From assembly GCA_900752015.1 (NCBI GenBank), contig CAADTZ010000105.1, positions 1 through 16,953 of the forward strand: a DNA stretch of 16,953 nucleotides, in the 5' to 3' direction. Within the stretch, counting starts at the first letter, position 1. Each line of letters opens with the position of its first letter. Below are positions 1 to 6,715 of the stretch, piece after piece. The position numbers and the translations under genes were made by a program. The stretch is from an uncultured Collinsella sp. (GTDB taxonomy: Bacteria; Actinomycetota; Coriobacteriia; Coriobacteriales; Coriobacteriaceae). Under the pieces are notes generated by a model. That model saw only the letters and a program-made list of their open reading frames with translations. It ran no database searches and was not told the DNA's origin.

Positions 1-1
1 C

Positions 2-925
2 ATGTCGACGCTTGCCAGCACCGGAGAGCTCACGCCGGCCGAACTTGCCCAGCGCGTGCTCACGCTCAGCTATTTCCACCGTGTCTCGGCAGACGATTAC
101 CGTGTGCTGCTACGCCACCTCATTAAGATCGACCATATCCAGGTCACCGAAGGTGGCGGGCTCATCGTGGGTCTCGCGGGCGAGCGCATCATTAACAACT
201 TTAAGTTCTACGCCGTATTCCAGGAAAACGAGGAGTTCACCGTTCGCAGCGAGTCGGCCGAGTTGGGCACGATCGTCAATCCGCCACCGCCCGGCGAGCG
301 CATCGCCATCGCCGGACACTGCTGGATTGTCGAGGAAGTGGACTGGAAGCGACACACCGTCTTTGCCACGCAAGTCAAAGGTCGTGTGCCGGCATACTTT
401 GGCGACTGCCCCGGTGACATCAATACACACGTACTCGAACGCATGTGCCAAGCGCTCAACGAGCACGCAGCATATCCGTACCTCATGGGTAACGCACGGG
501 CCCGCTTGGCGCAGGCTCGCCATACGGCCGAGATTTCGGGCGCGGGAACTAAGCCGCTCATCAACCTGGGTGGCGACACCTGGGTGCTCTTCCCCTGGTT
601 GGGCAGCTACGCCTTTTTGGCGCTCGAGCGCATGCTCAAGATTAAATGCGCCGCTGAGTTGGGCCTTCGCGGACTCGACCCGTCACGCCCGTACTTTATG
701 CAGTTTAAGATGAAGGCCGACGAGGAGACGTTCTTTGAAGTGCTCGCCGCCGAAGCCGAGAAAGACTTCGACCCCATCGACCTCGTCTATCCCGGCGAGG
801 TGCCTTACTTTGATCGGTACGACGAATTCGTTCCAGAAGAGCTCGTGCGCAAAGGCTTTGCCGAAGGCGTGCTCGACATCGAAGACATGAAGCAGCGCGT
901 TCTCGGCTGGCGCGACCACGCCTAA
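2..925 (+). CDS. Lhr-like DEAD/DEAH-box helicase, C-terminal part (5' truncated by window)
   Basis: This is the last ~307 residues of a larger protein. The frame is open to the left edge, so the Met codon at position 2 is probably internal. There are no Walker A or DExH motifs in this part. What is visible is the region after the helicase core in Lhr-type superfamily 2 helicases: a winged-helix-like stretch (about residues 10-60), then F-x-V-R-S-E-x-A-x-L-G-T-I-V followed by a G-x-x-W-x-V-E-E-V-D strand (about residues 100-115). This is the pattern seen in the Lhr C-terminal domain. Lhr proteins are ATP-dependent 3'-5' DNA/RNA helicases linked to repair or RNA processing. It converges on the next gene with only 26 bp between stop codons and no obvious terminator. 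The family call is fairly sure; the substrate is unknown. Confidence 0.7.
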   Translation: MSTLASTGELTPAELAQRVLTLSYFHRVSADDYRVLLRHLIKIDHIQVTEGGGLIVGLAGERIINNFKFYAVFQENEEFTVRSESAELGTIVNPPPPGERIAIAGHCWIVEEVDWKRHTVFATQVKGRVPAYFGDCPGDINTHVLERMCQALNEHAAYPYLMGNARARLAQARHTAEISGAGTKPLINLGGDTWVLFPWLGSYAFLALERMLKIKCAAELGLRGLDPSRPYFMQFKMKADEETFFEVLAAEAEKDFDPIDLVYPGEVPYFDRYDEFVPEELVRKGFAEGVLDIEDMKQRVLGWRDHA

Positions 926-951
926 GACCAGTCTTTTTGGGACGGGGAGAC

Positions 952-1830
952 CTATTTGTCGTGAAGAACGGTGCCGAGGAAGTCGGTGTCGAAGGGCACG
1001 GCTTCGGCAAAGGCGTAGTTGCCGTCGCTGGCGATGAGCAGGTAGTTCTCCTCGCCGCCGAACTCTGCATCGCCACATGGGACCACCCAAGCATGGTCGA
1101 ACACCTCAAGCGCCGTGGCGGCACAGTCGCGCAGGAACGTCACATCGCTCCCCTCGTTTGCACTCACGATATTGGCAACGTAGACGCCACCGTCATTTAG
1201 GCTGCCCCGCACCAAACGCAATGCCTCAACCGTCGCCAGCTCGCGTACGGGCTCGGCACCGCCAAAGCAATCGCTCACGACCACGTCGTAGCGACGATGG
1301 CCCACGCTCGTCACACCCAAATACGAGCGAGCCTCAGCGGTTATCACCCGCAGGCGATCGCCCGCCGCGCGCTCCAGCTCGTCTAGGTAGAACCAGCGGC
1401 GCGCCAGGCGCGTAATCTCTCCGTCATACTCGATGACGTCCATGCGCAAGCCCTCGTGCGACATCAGCGCGAACTTAGGATAGGCAAACCCGCCGCCACC
1501 CAGCACAAGCATGCGGTTGATGCCGTGACCATAAGCATCGTGCATCGCATCCTCGGACTCAAACACGTCGTCAAACGCACGATAGTACGCAAAGACGGGC
1601 TCCGCCCAACGCTCACCAACGTAGCTTGCGCTTTGGTAGACGCCGCCTTGCACCAACACGCGAATCTCATCGCCGTCCCCATCGTGCACGCGTTTCACAC
1701 GCGCCAACCCATTGCGGGTTCGCGCAACCTGCAGACAGGCAGCACGAACAGCGACGGCGGCCGCACCAAGCGCCGCGGCTCCCAGGGCAACGCCGGCAAC
1801 GACGCCAGCAGAAACACTCGGCTTGTTCAT
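952..1830 (-). CDS. Membrane-anchored spermidine synthase-like (polyamine synthase fold) protein
   Basis: This 292-aa protein has a hydrophobic Ala/Gly/Val-rich N-terminal segment (residues 7-33), probably one membrane anchor or signal. A Rossmann methyltransferase/aminopropyltransferase domain follows. The nucleotide-binding loop is L-G-G-G-G-F-A-Y-P-K (110-119), the acidic strand is D-V-I-E-Y-D (131-136), and the post-motif strand is Y-D-V-V-V-S-D (181-187). Spermidine synthases carry a D-x-x-D catalytic pair at the last site. Here Asp187 is present but residue 190 is Gly, so classic aminopropyl transfer is doubtful. The start directly abuts the elp3 stop (TAG-ATG, zero spacing). An AAGGAG ribosome binding site lies inside the last elp3 codons, so the two genes should be translationally coupled. 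The true substrate is unknown. Confidence 0.72.
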   Translation of the reverse strand: MNKPSVSAGVVAGVALGAAALGAAAVAVRAACLQVARTRNGLARVKRVHDGDGDEIRVLVQGGVYQSASYVGERWAEPVFAYYRAFDDVFESEDAMHDAYGHGINRMLVLGGGGFAYPKFALMSHEGLRMDVIEYDGEITRLARRWFYLDELERAAGDRLRVITAEARSYLGVTSVGHRRYDVVVSDCFGGAEPVRELATVEALRLVRGSLNDGGVYVANIVSANEGSDVTFLRDCAATALEVFDHAWVVPCGDAEFGGEENYLLIASDGNYAFAEAVPFDTDFLGTVLHDK

Positions 1831-3738
1831 CTAGAGCTCCTTTTGCAGATAGAGTCCATGATCATAAAAACCCAAATGGCGATAGTACTCGCGCGTACCA
1901 ATCGCGCTGATCACGTTGATGCGCGTATAACCCGCATCCCGGGCAATCTCGCACGCACGCTCTACGAGCAGACGCCCCAACCCATGGTGCTGGGCCGCCT
2001 GGCCTTGATACCCCACGCGCGCCGCCATGCCATACACGTGTACCTCGCGAATCATCGCCTCGTCCGGCATCGTCAGCAACTCGTCCGCATGCGCGGCAAC
2101 AAACGAATGGTCGGGCAGCGACAACCGCAAAAAGCCCGCGATCTTGCCCTGCGGCGTCACCCACTGCAAAAAGCACTCGTGCGTCACCGGCGTCTCGTAC
2201 GCCACCTCCTCATCAAGAGATAGCTCATCCAAGTCGGCACCCGCCGTGCTGATCTCGCGATAGCGAATCTCGCGCACCGTCGCACCGTCACCCCGAGCGG
2301 CCAAGCGGTTTTCGACGAGCTGACGCAGGTTGGGTTTCTTGTTGCCCACCATGATGTCGTCGGAACTAAAGTCGCGGATCATGCGACTGATGCGGCAGAA
2401 CGCCGGCGTCACCACGATGTCGTCGGCCAGCACATCGAGCAGCTCTTCCTCGGTATAGGGACGCCACTCGCCGCGCTCGTAGCAGCCCACCAGACGCGAG
2501 CCCTCGATGAGCGCGCACGGGTAGACCTTGACCTCGTCGGGCATAAAGGCCCCCTCGGTCATAAAGCGCTCGTAGTCGCGCTTGTCCCCCTCGGGCGTGG
2601 CGCCCAGCAAGTTGAGCATAAAATGCGCGTGGATCTTAAAGCCAAACAGACGCGCAAGCGAAAACGCCCGCTCGATCTGAGCCACCGAAATACGACGCTC
2701 GTTGATATCGAGCAAATGTTGGTCGAGACTCTGAATACCCATCTGGATCTTGGTGCAGCCCAGGCGGCGGATGAGCGTAAGCGCCTGCGGCGTTACGGCA
2801 TCGGGGCGCGTCTCGATAACGAGCCCCACCACGCGATGCTTCGCCGTCTCGTTGATGCGCTGCTGACGCTCAAGCTCCTCCATCGTTGCCGTCTGCCACT
2901 CAGTGACCTCGCCCCACGGCGTACCGGGACCGTACAGACGACGCACCGCACGGTTATAGCCGCCCACGGCAGCATCCACACGCCCCTGCTCGTCGGCAAC
3001 GCCGGCAGCAAGCTCGACCTCGTCTGTCGCAATGCCGGCGGCCCGATAGCGCTCACGGCGCTCCGCTACCACAGGCGGCAGGGCATCGGCGGGAGCGTCA
3101 TCGAGCAGACGCCCCGCCTCGGCACGGCTGATGCCCGGACGTGCCAACATGGGGTTGGCCGCCACGCCGGCGACGGCATCGTCATTGAGTGCACGGAAAA
3201 GCTCCGACATAAACCATGTCTGATAGCCTTCCGGATAGTCGCTCCAGGTACCGCCAAGCACAATGAGCTCGATCTTATCGGTCGCATGCCCCATCTGCGA
3301 AAGCGCGGTCAGGCGAGCGCTCACCTGCAGATACGGGTCAAAGCAATTTTGCTCCGCACGGGCGCATGCCGGCTCGGCGTGCAGATAGCTCTTGGGCATG
3401 CGCAGATCGTTGGGGCAAAACAGGCAATCGCCCGAGCATGGCCAGGGCTTGGTAATGACGGTAATGGTCGCCACGCCCGAGGCCGTTCGGCGCGGCTTCA
3501 TACGCAGGACCTGCAGCAGTTGACGCTCCAGATCGGAATCGACATTCCACGCAGCCCACCGAACCGGCTCCTCACGTTTAACCCGCTGGTAGAACGGCAG
3601 CAGACGGCGCTTGGCCAAATCGCGTTTGTCGGCACCCTCACGGCGCGCCTCGGCATGTATCAGTTTGACGAGCGCTTTGTCGTCCACGGTCTCGCCGCGA
3701 CGCAGGGCCTCGAGTATGTTCAAGATAATCTGTTCCAT
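1831..3738 (-). CDS. elp3: Elp3-like tRNA wobble-uridine modification enzyme (radical SAM + GNAT)
   Basis: At 635 aa this is longer than usual Elp3 (about 550). Residues 90-190 hold the radical SAM start with C101-x3-C105-x2-C108 (CSGDCLFC), which should bind the 4Fe-4S cluster. The Elp3 signatures M-P-K-S-Y-x(3)-E-P-A (114-124), D-P-Y-x-Q-V (134-139), L-G-G-T-W-S-x-Y-P-x-G-Y-Q (161-173) and I-E-T-R-P-D (308-313) follow. The C-terminal GNAT acetyltransferase domain spans about 520-635, with the acetyl-CoA loop Q-H-H-G-L-G-R (583-589). Elp3 converts wobble U34 of certain tRNAs to 5-carboxymethyl derivatives using acetyl-CoA and SAM. About 80 extra residues sit between FRALND (181-186) and the H-R-V-V-G-L strand (301). 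There is no well-spaced Shine-Dalgarno, and a TACAAT hexamer lies 6 nt before the ATG, suggesting a leaderless mRNA. It is followed by the coupled spermidine-synthase-like gene. Confidence 0.9.
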   Translation of the reverse strand: MEQIILNILEALRRGETVDDKALVKLIHAEARREGADKRDLAKRRLLPFYQRVKREEPVRWAAWNVDSDLERQLLQVLRMKPRRTASGVATITVITKPWPCSGDCLFCPNDLRMPKSYLHAEPACARAEQNCFDPYLQVSARLTALSQMGHATDKIELIVLGGTWSDYPEGYQTWFMSELFRALNDDAVAGVAANPMLARPGISRAEAGRLLDDAPADALPPVVAERRERYRAAGIATDEVELAAGVADEQGRVDAAVGGYNRAVRRLYGPGTPWGEVTEWQTATMEELERQQRINETAKHRVVGLVIETRPDAVTPQALTLIRRLGCTKIQMGIQSLDQHLLDINERRISVAQIERAFSLARLFGFKIHAHFMLNLLGATPEGDKRDYERFMTEGAFMPDEVKVYPCALIEGSRLVGCYERGEWRPYTEEELLDVLADDIVVTPAFCRISRMIRDFSSDDIMVGNKKPNLRQLVENRLAARGDGATVREIRYREISTAGADLDELSLDEEVAYETPVTHECFLQWVTPQGKIAGFLRLSLPDHSFVAAHADELLTMPDEAMIREVHVYGMAARVGYQGQAAQHHGLGRLLVERACEIARDAGYTRINVISAIGTREYYRHLGFYDHGLYLQKEL

Positions 3739-3744
3739 GTCCCC

Positions 3745-3750
3745 ATTGTA
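3745..3750 (-). promoter_or_regulatory. Candidate -10 box of a leaderless elp3 promoter
   Basis: On the minus strand TACAAT is followed by GGGGAC and then the elp3 ATG. Transcription would start about 7 nt after the hexamer, which is at or next to the A of the ATG. No good -35 element is visible 16-18 nt upstream. That space is occupied by the hairpin at 3757-3790. Leaderless genes with a TANNNT box 6-8 nt before the start are common in Actinobacteria. Confidence 0.45.
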
Positions 3751-3756
3751 AAGGCA

Positions 3757-3790
3757 AAGGCGCCGGAGCCGATCTCGGCTTCGGCGCCTT
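3757..3790 (-). terminator. Rho-independent-type hairpin after the DUF4097 gene
   Basis: A 15-bp stem (3757-3771 with 3776-3790, one G-T wobble position, 4-nt loop) has arms starting AAGGCGCC. Read on the minus strand it lies about 45 nt after the stop of the DUF4097 gene and ends in TTTGCCTTT, a weak U-rich tail. It would end the regulator/DUF4097 transcript before elp3. It overlaps the expected -35 region of elp3. Confidence 0.75.
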
Positions 3791-3835
3791 CATCAAAGAG
3801 CATGCCTATATGTACCGATCTCCGAAAACCGCATG

Positions 3836-4738
3836 TCACTCCGGATCAAACGACATGTCGCCCGAACCGACCTCGAAACGATACGTAGCAGACTTATCGC
3901 CGTTGTCGAATTCAAGATTCAATATGGTCTCGCCATCGTAGCCAAGCGGAAGGAAATCGCTCTCGAAGTCACCGCTGCCCACGGTGAGGCTCGCCTTAAA
4001 GCCCGTAGAGTTCGGAACCGTCATCTCCACATCGCCCGAGTCCACGCTTACGTCCATCGACTTCGCGGGGGCCTGGTAGAGCTCGAACGTCACATCGCCC
4101 GAACCGACCTCAGCACTGAGCGCATCAGTCACGCTGCCCGCAAACTCTACATCTCCCGCACCCAGGAAAAGGTCGAAACCATCACAGGTGACACCGGCAA
4201 TCTGCAGATCACCCGAGCCCACGTGCGCGTTGACTCCCTTCAGATGTTCGGCAACACGGCGCGGCAGCTCGACCGTAACTGAGCGATCGATTGCCTTACC
4301 GTCATCACTTCCAAACTGGGAAACCTTGAGCGTCGAGTCCTCGACGGATGCGATGTTCTGCGTCGCGGCCTTGGAGGCATCCATACCATTGGCAACGCGT
4401 CCCCGCTCGATAACGCGAGCCTTGTTACCATCAATAACCTTGACGTCCACCGTAGCCGCATCGATATCGAAATCGAGGTAGCGAAACTCATCGGCATCAA
4501 AGGTCGTACACGAAAGCTGCTGAGGCCGAGCGGAATAGTTACCGCCATCGTTCATAAAATCGTCGTCATCAACCACATCGTCCATACCGGACAAGCCGGG
4601 TATAACATCGTCGAGATCCCACGGGCCATCAAAATGAATCAAAGTCCGCGAAACGCCAAAAACAAGCCCGATAATCAGTACAAACGCTCCGATGCCGACG
4701 CCCAGGCGCAGCTTGGATTCATGCGAAAGCTTCATCAT
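3836..4738 (-). CDS. DUF4097-type beta-repeat protein with N-terminal membrane anchor
   Basis: The 300-aa protein starts with a short basic stretch and one strongly hydrophobic segment (about residues 12-30), followed by an Asp-rich spacer (40-65). The rest is probably outside the membrane. From residue 174 to 294 a short motif of the form (G/D)-S-G-D recurs seven times (174, 193, 212, 233, 254, 278, 291; variants GAGD, DSGD, DNGD), each next to a beta-like hydrophobic strand. This is the hallmark of DUF4097 'putative adhesin' proteins, which form a right-handed beta-helix-like solenoid. Its start overlaps the stop of the upstream regulator (ATGATGA; ATG at 4738 or 4735), so the two are co-translated. 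The function is not established; a cell-envelope stress or surface role is a guess from the family context. Confidence 0.8.
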   Translation of the reverse strand: MMKLSHESKLRLGVGIGAFVLIIGLVFGVSRTLIHFDGPWDLDDVIPGLSGMDDVVDDDDFMNDGGNYSARPQQLSCTTFDADEFRYLDFDIDAATVDVKVIDGNKARVIERGRVANGMDASKAATQNIASVEDSTLKVSQFGSDDGKAIDRSVTVELPRRVAEHLKGVNAHVGSGDLQIAGVTCDGFDLFLGAGDVEFAGSVTDALSAEVGSGDVTFELYQAPAKSMDVSVDSGDVEMTVPNSTGFKASLTVGSGDFESDFLPLGYDGETILNLEFDNGDKSATYRFEVGSGDMSFDPE

Positions 4739-5457
4739 TCGTCACCTTCTTTGGCACATGGCTCAGCGGTGGCCGCGGTAGCCACGTCAGCATCAGGTTC
4801 CGCAGAAGTATCCTTCCCCTGGGCCCTGACCGCCGCCGGCGCCGGACCAACCTGAATATCCCCGCGTGCCCAATCACCATCGAGCGCACGCGCCACCCAG
4901 TGATAGATGGGAATCGTAAAGAAGATCAGTGCGGCAAAGGGGCCGGCGCCAAACAGGAACATCAGCAAAAAGAACAGTAGCCAGCACACAGCCCAATACG
5001 GGAACGACTGGAACGGGCCCTTCACCGGAGTCGAGCCTACCGCGGTGCCACTCGTCGCCTGTGCCGTAGCGGCATTGGCGGCCTGCGCACTCCAGCTTGC
5101 CGCTTGCGCTGCCTTGGCCGCAGCATCACTCGCCTGCGTTGCCGCCTCGGTAGCGCGCGCCGCCGCCTCATGGGTACGCGCGCGCTCTGCCGCCTCGGCC
5201 TCGCGCTGGCGGGCGCGGTCCTCGTTCTCAAACTCGATATCGTCCTCGATCTCGTCGCTCGGATTGAGCAGCTCGTCCAGGCTCACGCCATAGAGCTTGG
5301 CGAGCGAGATCAGGTTCTCGGTATCGGGCGAGCTTTCTGCACGCTCCCATTTACTGACCGCCTGGCGCGACAGCCCCAGCTTTCGCGCCAGCCCTTCTTG
5401 GCTAAAACCCTTGCTGCGACGAAGGTCGGCGAGCCGCTGCGCAGTTTCTACATTCAT
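4735..5457 (-). CDS. XRE-family HTH regulator with Ala-rich linker and C-terminal membrane segments
   Basis: This is a 240-aa protein. Residues 6-62 form an XRE/Cro-type helix-turn-helix, with the typical S-Q-E-x-L-A-x-K-L-x-x-S-R-Q-A-V-S-K-W-E pattern at 19-38. Residues 70-140 are acidic and then extremely Ala/Arg/Glu-rich, likely a long helix. Residues 152-170 and 172-188 are hydrophobic (FLLMFLFGAG), probably a membrane hairpin, followed by an Ala/Pro-rich tail. The start at 5457 was chosen because a perfect AGGAGG sits 6 nt upstream; an upstream Met at 5700 would add 81 residues without regulator features. It probably senses the envelope and controls its own operon with the DUF4097 protein, to which it is coupled by overlapping stop and start codons. 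Confidence 0.82.
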   Translation of the reverse strand: MNVETAQRLADLRRSKGFSQEGLARKLGLSRQAVSKWERAESSPDTENLISLAKLYGVSLDELLNPSDEIEDDIEFENEDRARQREAEAAERARTHEAAARATEAATQASDAAAKAAQAASWSAQAANAATAQATSGTAVGSTPVKGPFQSFPYWAVCWLLFFLLMFLFGAGPFAALIFFTIPIYHWVARALDGDWARGDIQVGPAPAAVRAQGKDTSAEPDADVATAATAEPCAKEGDE

Positions 5458-5648
5458 GGTTCCTCCTATGTGATGCCAGCCGTGCCGCTGGACCGTTTTT
5501 GTTCTAAAGGCGCCTTGCACAGTTAAAAATGTATCCGCCACCGCCAAAAGCATGCCACCTATTCTAGTGAGATTTTTGACAACCGGCGGTTGCGGGCACA
5601 TATGAGCTGCGGAAATGTGTCCAAACAAAGCAATGACCCGTAGCTTGG

Positions 5649-5678
5649 TTGTCCCCGTTGCAGCGTTAACGGTAGTAT
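5649..5678 (+). promoter_or_regulatory. Candidate sigma70-type promoter for the Trm9-like gene
   Basis: TTGTCC (5649-5654) and TAGTAT (5673-5678) are separated by 18 nt and lie 46 nt before the GTG start. A second candidate with a consensus TTGACA (5576-5581) and CATATG (5599-5604, 17-nt spacer) lies further upstream. The 267-bp divergent spacer 5458-5724 also has to hold the promoter of the minus-strand regulator, for which no clear -35/-10 pair was found. Confidence 0.35.
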
Positions 5679-5724
5679 GGTCGTACTGTTTATTTCGCAC
5701 CGCTAACGGAGGGAGTTCCGCGCC

Positions 5725-6597
5725 GTGAACCGCGATTTCGCCTCATCGCTCATCCAGCTCAACAACACGTTCTATCGCGAGCACTCCGCTTCCTTTTCCG
5801 ATACGCGCCAGGCCCCGTGGCCCGGCTGGGTACGTACCATGGATATCGCGCTCGAACAGCTCGACGTCGCCACGATCGAGCATCCCGTCCGCGTCTTCGA
5901 TCTTGCCTGTGGCAATATGCGATTCGAGAACTTTGCCGCCGGCGGCGCACTTGCCGCCAAGGGCGTCGATGGCGCAAACCCCTCGGCAGATGCCAGCTGC
6001 CCGTTTGAGTTCTATGGTGTCGACTCGTGCCAAGACCTGGCCATCGATGCACATGGCCACGCGCTGCGCATTCCCAACCTGCACTTCCAGGAACTCGACG
6101 TGCTCGACGCCCTTATGAAGCTCAACCCCGCCGAGACGCCCGACGTGCTTTTCGACGCCCCGCTCGCCGACATCTCGGTCTGCTTTGGCTTTATGCACCA
6201 TGTGCCGTCGTGCGAGTACCGTGTACGCGTGCTCGACGCTCTGGTGCGCCAGACGCGCCCGGGCGGCATCATCGCCATCAGCTTTTGGGAGTTTATGAAC
6301 GACGAGCGCATGGCGCGCAAGGCTGTTCGCGCCGAAGCCCGCGCCGAGCTCACCCCGCCGTTTGAGGGTTACGATTCCGCCCAGTTTGAAGCCGGCGACC
6401 ACCTCATTGGCTGGCAAAACGACCGCCACGCCTACCGCTATTGCCATCACTTTGACGATCAGCAGATCACCGACCTGGTGCGCGGCGTCCGTACGTTCTA
6501 CAAGAGCGGCGAGGTTCCCGTGCGCGAGCTTGAGCGCTTCCATGCCGACGGTCGCAGCGGCGAGCTCAACCGCTATGTGATCCTCAAGCGCCTGTAG
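5725..6597 (+). CDS. Class I SAM methyltransferase resembling tRNA wobble-uridine methyltransferase Trm9/ALKBH8
   Basis: The 290-aa protein begins at GTG, with GGAGGGA 10 nt upstream. Residues 14-35 read N-T-F-Y-x(5)-A-S-F-S-D-T-R-x-A-P-W-P-G-W, close to the F-S-x-T-R-x-x-P-W-P hallmark of the Trm9 N-terminus. Motif I is V-F-D-L-A-C-G-N (57-64), and the acidic end of the second strand is Y-G-V-D (97-100). F-G-F-M-H-H-V (154-160) and R-P-G-G-I-I-A-I-S-F-W-E-F (178-190) match Trm9 blocks. Near the end, Y-R-Y-C-H-H-F-D-D-Q-Q-I (237-248) parallels the Trm9 Y-R-Y-Y-H-x-x-x-x-x-E-L block. Trm9 methylates the carboxymethyl group that Elp3 places on U34, and elp3 is about 2 kb away. It could instead be a general methyltransferase, because no Trm112-like partner is encoded here. 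trmB follows 118 bp downstream on the same strand. Confidence 0.75.
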   Translation: MNRDFASSLIQLNNTFYREHSASFSDTRQAPWPGWVRTMDIALEQLDVATIEHPVRVFDLACGNMRFENFAAGGALAAKGVDGANPSADASCPFEFYGVDSCQDLAIDAHGHALRIPNLHFQELDVLDALMKLNPAETPDVLFDAPLADISVCFGFMHHVPSCEYRVRVLDALVRQTRPGGIIAISFWEFMNDERMARKAVRAEARAELTPPFEGYDSAQFEAGDHLIGWQNDRHAYRYCHHFDDQQITDLVRGVRTFYKSGEVPVRELERFHADGRSGELNRYVILKRL

Positions 6598-6671
6598 GCA
6601 TCGACAACTCGTCGCCGAGCCGCACCACATCTTTCGGGCAAACTATGCCCACCCCTTTTCAACCCATTGAC

Positions 6672-6693
6672 GGAACGCGCAGCCATGCGTTCC
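6672..6693 (+). other. Short hairpin in the leader of trmB
   Basis: GGAACGC (6672-6678) pairs perfectly with GCGTTCC (6687-6693) across an 8-nt loop, ending 13 nt before the trmB ribosome binding site (AGGAG, 6707-6711). A weaker 5-bp hairpin followed by C/T-rich sequence is at 6636-6655. Neither has a proper U-tract. They may modulate readthrough or translation between the two methyltransferase genes; this is inference only. Confidence 0.3.
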
Positions 6694-6715
6694 CTACTTA
6701 TGACCAAGGAGCCTC

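Noticed and set aside
2623..3888. 421-codon plus-strand frame opposite elp3
   Set aside because: Antisense shadow of a well-supported gene; the protein is rich in His, Arg and Leu with no domain pattern.
5458..5700. 81-residue N-terminal extension of the XRE regulator
   Set aside because: A perfect AGGAGG before the Met at 5457 and the start of the helix-turn-helix right after it make the shorter form far more likely.
5743..6630. 295-codon minus-strand frame opposite the Trm9-like methyltransferase
   Set aside because: Mirror frame of a gene with clear methyltransferase motifs; no start signal.
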